Below, in pieces: positions 60,797-64,000 of a DNA stretch of 64,000 bases (position 1 is the stretch's first letter; each line of letters begins with the position of its first letter). Source of the DNA: Butyrivibrio sp. CB08 (GTDB lineage Bacteria; Bacillota; Clostridia; Lachnospirales; Lachnospiraceae). The position numbers and the translations under genes were made by a program. Location: the NCBI RefSeq assembly GCF_003625485.1, contig NZ_RAIR01000001.1, positions 682,001-746,000 of the forward strand, written 5' to 3'. The notes under the pieces were generated by a model, which was not told the origin of the DNA, searched no databases, and was given only the letters and a program-made list of their open reading frames with translations.

Positions 60797-61291
60797 ATGA
60801 ACGAACTTAGAGATAATGGTGATGTAGGAGAGCTTATCCAGTTTATCGTAATCAAGATAGATGATGAGCAGTACGGCATAAACATCAAATATATTGATAA
60901 TATCGTTAGAATGCAGCAGATAACACGTGTTCCTAAGGTAGATGACTACCTCAAGGGCGTTATCAACATCCGTGGTGAGATCGTTCCTGTAATGAGCGTT
61001 CGAATGAAGATGGGCCTTGCAGAAGATGAACTTACTGGTAAATCCAGAATTATTATCTTAAAGACTGGCGAAGGCGATCTTGTTGGAATTATCGTCGACC
61101 AGGTTAATCAGGTTCTGACCCTCGATACAAACAATATCGAGAAGGTTAGATATGATGACAAAAAAGGCAGTGGCCATACTAATTTTGTTGGCGGCGTAGG
61201 ACACTATGATGGCGGTCTTGTTTCAATCCTTGATCTTGATGCTGTCGTATCCGAAAGGGAAGTAAAAGAGAAGACTTCTAATGCCAGCTGA
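60797..61291 (+). CDS. cheW: chemotaxis coupling protein CheW
   Basis: CheW links receptors to CheA. The 164-residue protein is a single SH3-like CheW domain with QFIVIKIDDEQYGINIKYID, ITRVPKVDDYLKGVINIRGE and VVSILDLDAVV. ATG 60797 follows GAAAGGAAG. It is 29 bp after cheA and 14 bp before cheC. Length is normal. Confidence 0.97.
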   Translation: MNELRDNGDVGELIQFIVIKIDDEQYGINIKYIDNIVRMQQITRVPKVDDYLKGVINIRGEIVPVMSVRMKMGLAEDELTGKSRIIILKTGEGDLVGIIVDQVNQVLTLDTNNIEKVRYDDKKGSGHTNFVGGVGHYDGGLVSILDLDAVVSEREVKEKTSNAS

Positions 61292-61305
61292 TCGGAGGAA
61301 TGACA

Positions 61306-61938
61306 ATGGGTGATTTGACTTTGGACAATATGTCCAATCAGTATTTTGACGTACTTAAAGAGTTAGGAAACATCGGTGCCGGTAATGCTACAACAGCTCT
61401 GGCACAGATGATAGGAACTAAGGTAGATATGGCTGTTCCACAGGTCAGACTCCTTGACTTCAAGGATGTTGGAGATCTGATGGGCGGTGCAGAGCAGATC
61501 ATGGCAGGTATTTATCTTGCAGTTGAAGGCGACATTGATGGAAGTATCATGTTCCTTCTCAATAAAGTAGCCGCAAGACACCTGGTAGATAAGCTTATGG
61601 GAACAGGCTCCAAGCCTGAGGAAGAAGAGTTTGATGAGGTTGAGATGTCAGCTCTCAAAGAGGTAGGTAACATCATTACAGGTTCCTATCTGAACTCTCT
61701 TTCAATGATGACAAACCTTAAACTTATTCCTTCTATTCCTTATGTGGCCATTGATATGGCAGCTGCGATCCTTAGTGTTCCAGCTATACAGTTTGGAATG
61801 ATGGGTGATAAGATACTTCTTATCGAGACCCAGTTCTTTGATGAGCTTAAGCTCAGCGGATATTTTATTTTGCTACCTGATGTTGATGGATATGCTAAGA
61901 TCCTGTCATCTCTTGGTATGGGAGATATCCAGTTATAA
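61306..61938 (+). CDS. cheC: CheY-P phosphatase CheC
   Basis: CheC dephosphorylates CheY-P and works with CheD in adaptation. The 210-residue protein has both phosphatase motifs: KELGNIGAGNATTAL (E and N, about 16-30) and KEVGNIITGSYLNSL (about 115-129). ATG 61306 lies 7 bp after CGGAGG; the upstream ATG 61300 is too close to that site. cheD follows after 14 bp. Confidence 0.95.
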   Translation: MGDLTLDNMSNQYFDVLKELGNIGAGNATTALAQMIGTKVDMAVPQVRLLDFKDVGDLMGGAEQIMAGIYLAVEGDIDGSIMFLLNKVAARHLVDKLMGTGSKPEEEEFDEVEMSALKEVGNIITGSYLNSLSMMTNLKLIPSIPYVAIDMAAAILSVPAIQFGMMGDKILLIETQFFDELKLSGYFILLPDVDGYAKILSSLGMGDIQL

Positions 61939-61952
61939 TCGAAAGGGCTAAT

Positions 61953-62438
61953 ATGAGTGAAATTATTAAGGTTGGCATGGCCGATCTCAATATTTGTGTG
62001 AGCCCTGACGGAATAACTACTTTGGGACTTGGTTCCTGCGTTGGAATTGCTGTTAGGGACCCAGTCACCAAGATAGGGGGCTTGGCACACGTAATGTTGC
62101 CGGACTCAACTGAGATTAAGAACAACTCCAATATACCCAAGTTTGCTGATACCGGAATAGAGGAACTCATCAAACAGATTGTTGCGAAGGGCGCCAGCAG
62201 GCAGAGGCTTGTAGCCAAGATTGCAGGCGGTGCGCAGATGTTTGCTTTTCAATCCAGCAACCAGACCATGAGGGTTGGAGACAGAAATGTTCAGGCTACT
62301 CTTAAGAAGTTAAAAGAGATGAACATTCCTGTACTTGCTCAGGATACCGGCGACTCATATGGTAGAACGGTCATCTTTTATCCTGAAAATGGAAATTTTG
62401 TGATTAGGGCAGTAGGAAAGCCTGAGAAAGTTATATGA
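61953..62438 (+). CDS. cheD: chemoreceptor glutamine deamidase CheD
   Basis: CheD deamidates receptor glutamines and activates CheC. The 161-residue protein has the catalytic Cys in LGLGSCVGIAV (C30) and the His in GGLAHVMLPDS (H48), the usual Cys-His pair. IAGGAQMF and GGDTGR-like DTGDSYGRTV follow. Length is normal. Its stop overlaps the next start in ATGA. Confidence 0.96.
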   Translation: MSEIIKVGMADLNICVSPDGITTLGLGSCVGIAVRDPVTKIGGLAHVMLPDSTEIKNNSNIPKFADTGIEELIKQIVAKGASRQRLVAKIAGGAQMFAFQSSNQTMRVGDRNVQATLKKLKEMNIPVLAQDTGDSYGRTVIFYPENGNFVIRAVGKPEKVI

Positions 62439-62773
62439 ATACCGATATTGATGAACTGAAAAAAATCAATACGAAACTGATCACTCCGCTGATAGTGCTT
62501 AGTTGTACCGCTATAATTGCGATATTTACTTACTTTAAGCACTATCCAGCTGGTGATTGGTTTATTATAGTTTTTGCTTCAGTAGTTATTTTTCTTGTAA
62601 TTGGGCTTATAATAGAGAAGATGATAACCAGATTTATGGAAATCAACTATGAAAAAGCTCTGGCAGAAAGGCTGGAAGCAGAACGCCTCGAGGAAGAGGC
62701 AAGAGCCGCAATGGAAGCGGAAGGTGGAGAGGAAGTGGAAAATATCGATCAGGAGCTTCCACCTGAATTCTAA
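62435..62773 (+). CDS. small two-helix membrane protein of the flagellar operon, unknown function
   Basis: I do not recognise a named family. The 112-residue product has two membrane helices (about 17-33 and 42-64) separated by a short loop with HYPAGDW. A helical, Glu/Arg/Ala-rich cytoplasmic tail (about 70-112, EKALAERLEAERLEEEARAA) follows, probably a coiled coil. It overlaps the cheD stop by 4 bp (ATGA), so it is translated with it, and is 23 bp before fliA. Position implies a motility or sigma-factor-related role, but no motif supports one. Confidence 0.8.
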   Translation: MNTDIDELKKINTKLITPLIVLSCTAIIAIFTYFKHYPAGDWFIIVFASVVIFLVIGLIIEKMITRFMEINYEKALAERLEAERLEEEARAAMEAEGGEEVENIDQELPPEF

Positions 62774-62796
62774 ATATTATCTGGGGAAGATAATAA

Positions 62797-63570
62797 ATGG
62801 ACGAAGCAGGACGTAATAAATTATGGACCGAATATAACAAGACTAAATCAGCTGATATCCGTGAGCAGCTGATTTTAGAGTATGCTCCTTTAGTTAAGCT
62901 TGTTGCTGGAAGACTTTCCATGTACCTTGGCTTTAACGTTGAGTATGATGATCTTGTAGGTTATGGAATATTTGGACTTATTGATGCTATCGATAAGTTT
63001 GATCTGATGAAGGACGTTAAGTTCGAGACTTATGCCAGCCTCCGTATTCGTGGAGCTATCCTGGATCAGATCCGCAAGATGGACTGGATTCCACGTACCA
63101 TCAGACAGAGACAGAAAAAGATTGAAGCTGCCATCAGGGAGATCGAAAAGGACGGCGGACATGTTGCTACTGACGCTGAAATAGCTGCCAAGATGGAAAT
63201 CAGCGAGGATGAGTACCAGAACTGGCAGAATCAGATGAAGGTTACTGGTGTTGTTTCTCTCAATGAGTTCATGGATCAGGGTGCTGATATTCCAGAGGAT
63301 GCCAATAACAGGAGTTCTTCTTTTGTTAAGCCTGAAGAAGCAGTTGAGAAGGAAGAGCTCAAGAAGATGCTTGCAGAGTCTTTGGAGCTGTTAACAGATA
63401 AGGAAAAGAAAGTAATCTTATTATATTATTACGAAGAACTTACATTAAAAGAGATAAGTGAAGTACTGGAGGTTTCAGAATCAAGAGTTTCGCAGCTTCA
63501 TACAAGGGCTCTTCAGAAGATGAGGGAGAAGCTTGGAAATTACCTTGGTATCCTGACAAATTCCAGATAA
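62797..63570 (+). CDS. fliA: flagellar sigma factor SigD/FliA (sigma-28)
   Basis: The 257-residue protein is a FliA/WhiG-type sigma factor: region 2 with LVGYGIFGLIDAIDKFDLMK and FETYASLRIRGAILDQIRKM (about 49-90), region 3 with RTIRQRQKKIEAAIREIEKD, and region 4 with KEKKVILLYYYEELTLKEIS and EVLEVSESRVSQLHTRALQK (about 200-245). It directs RNA polymerase to late flagellar and chemotaxis promoters. ATG 62797 follows TGGGGAAG. Its anti-sigma factor FlgM is not in the window. I saw four SigD-like sites in the window. Confidence 0.96.
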   Translation: MDEAGRNKLWTEYNKTKSADIREQLILEYAPLVKLVAGRLSMYLGFNVEYDDLVGYGIFGLIDAIDKFDLMKDVKFETYASLRIRGAILDQIRKMDWIPRTIRQRQKKIEAAIREIEKDGGHVATDAEIAAKMEISEDEYQNWQNQMKVTGVVSLNEFMDQGADIPEDANNRSSSFVKPEEAVEKEELKKMLAESLELLTDKEKKVILLYYYEELTLKEISEVLEVSESRVSQLHTRALQKMREKLGNYLGILTNSR

Positions 63571-63602
63571 CCACATAAAAACATTACTTGCAGAGGTCTA
63601 TT

Positions 63603-64000
63603 ATGAACGGATATTTTCAACTGGTTATTACTCCAAAAGGCACTGGAATCAAGGTGTTTCCGCCAACTGATGGCGGAGAGCCTCTTAACGTCAATGACGT
63701 TAGGGACTATCTGGAAGATAGAAAAATTCAATACGATGTAGTGCTTATTAACGATGCTGTGACAAAGGCTGAGGAAAACGTTGCCATCTTTACACAGGAG
63801 CAGGTGCTTCCTGAAAGAGAGGGCTGTAAATACACGATTTCCCAGGATCGTATGACTGTCACGGCGTTTTTTTATCCTCCAAGCGAGGGTGCGGAGCTAA
63901 TGACTGAAAAAGAGGTCATGGACTCTCTTGCATATAGAAAAGTAAAATATGGAATCCAGGAAGATGCCATAAAGAAATTCTTTGAGCACAGACAGTACTG
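63603..64000 (+). CDS. DUF342/FapA-type flagellar assembly protein, 3' truncated by window end
   Basis: An open frame begins at ATG 63603, after AGAGG near 63592, and runs to the last base without a stop; 132 codons are visible. The start MNGYFQLVITPKGTGIKVFP and the segment LMTEKEVMDSLAYRKVKYGI with a following EDAIKKFF match the N-terminal part of DUF342/FapA proteins, which often follow the flagellar sigma factor gene in Firmicutes. Full-length members have about 500-650 residues with a C-terminal beta-helix, not seen here. Role: presumed flagellar assembly or polar localisation. Confidence 0.78.
   Translation, partial: MNGYFQLVITPKGTGIKVFPPTDGGEPLNVNDVRDYLEDRKIQYDVVLINDAVTKAEENVAIFTQEQVLPEREGCKYTISQDRMTVTAFFYPPSEGAELMTEKEVMDSLAYRKVKYGIQEDAIKKFFEHRQY

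Noticed and set aside
1..64000. CRISPR arrays, insertion sequences, prophage genes or rRNA
   Set aside because: No regularly spaced repeats, transposase or integrase motifs, phage genes or rRNA-like segments were seen on either strand.

Overview
The window looks like chromosomal DNA of a motile, plant-fibre-associated member of the Lachnospiraceae (Butyrivibrio / Pseudobutyrivibrio / Roseburia type). This rests on gene content and order: apt-rel-MBL-hemZ, topA-codY directly followed by a flgB-to-fliA flagellar and chemotaxis supercluster, FliY instead of FliN, CheC plus CheD, a GH9 cellulase, and moderate, AT-leaning base composition. The genus is an inference. Every gene I support lies on the + strand.

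Layout. (1) 1-3704: 3' part of a DUF1015 gene, then a glycogen-branching-enzyme homologue whose catalytic residues are replaced and which carries a charged coiled-coil and Lys/Ala/Pro tail. (2) 3793-3865: tRNA-Thr(CGT) with its own promoter and terminator. (3) 3986-8872: apt, rel, an MBL-fold hydrolase and hemZ in one tight operon. (4) 8859-18860: a cell-surface locus built around the Gram-positive exosortase XrtG. It has a lipoprotein, two small 6-pyruvoyl-tetrahydropterin-synthase-like proteins, a Firmicu-CTERM surface protein, XrtG, a GT2 glycosyltransferase, a membrane sensor with a degenerate GGDEF domain and a large PTPS-related membrane protein. Its biochemical function is unknown and it is the best candidate for a poorly described system here. 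(5) 19022-24195: DUF5692 membrane protein, hypB, hypA and a 951-residue FAD/NAD/Fe-S oxidoreductase, pointing to nickel-enzyme maturation and redox metabolism. (6) 24339-27409: topA and codY, with a near-consensus CodY box upstream of codY.

(7) 27618-64000: flagellar and chemotaxis supercluster in three blocks. Block A is flgB-flgC-fliE-fliF-fliG-fliH-fliI-fliJ-motE-like, a secreted GH9 cellulase lipoprotein, then fliK-flgD-TIGR02530-flgE. It ends in a strong terminator. Block B is motA-motB-fliL-fliM-fliY-fliO-fliP-fliQ-fliR-flhB-flhA-flhF-flhG-PilZ-cheB. Block C is cheA-cheW-cheC-cheD-orf112-fliA and the start of a DUF342/FapA gene cut by the window end. Block A encodes basal body, export ATPase and a giant hook protein. 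Block B encodes stator, switch and export gate. Block C encodes signalling and the sigma factor for late genes. Sequences resembling SigD (FliA) promoters lie before fliK and cheA, inside the gene before flgE and at the end of codY.

Points deserving most attention are the dead branching enzyme, the XrtG locus, the GH9 cellulase inside the flagellar operon, the 1155-residue FlgE with degenerate repeats, and the structured hypB-hypA intergenic region. No CRISPR array, insertion sequence, phage gene or rRNA was seen.
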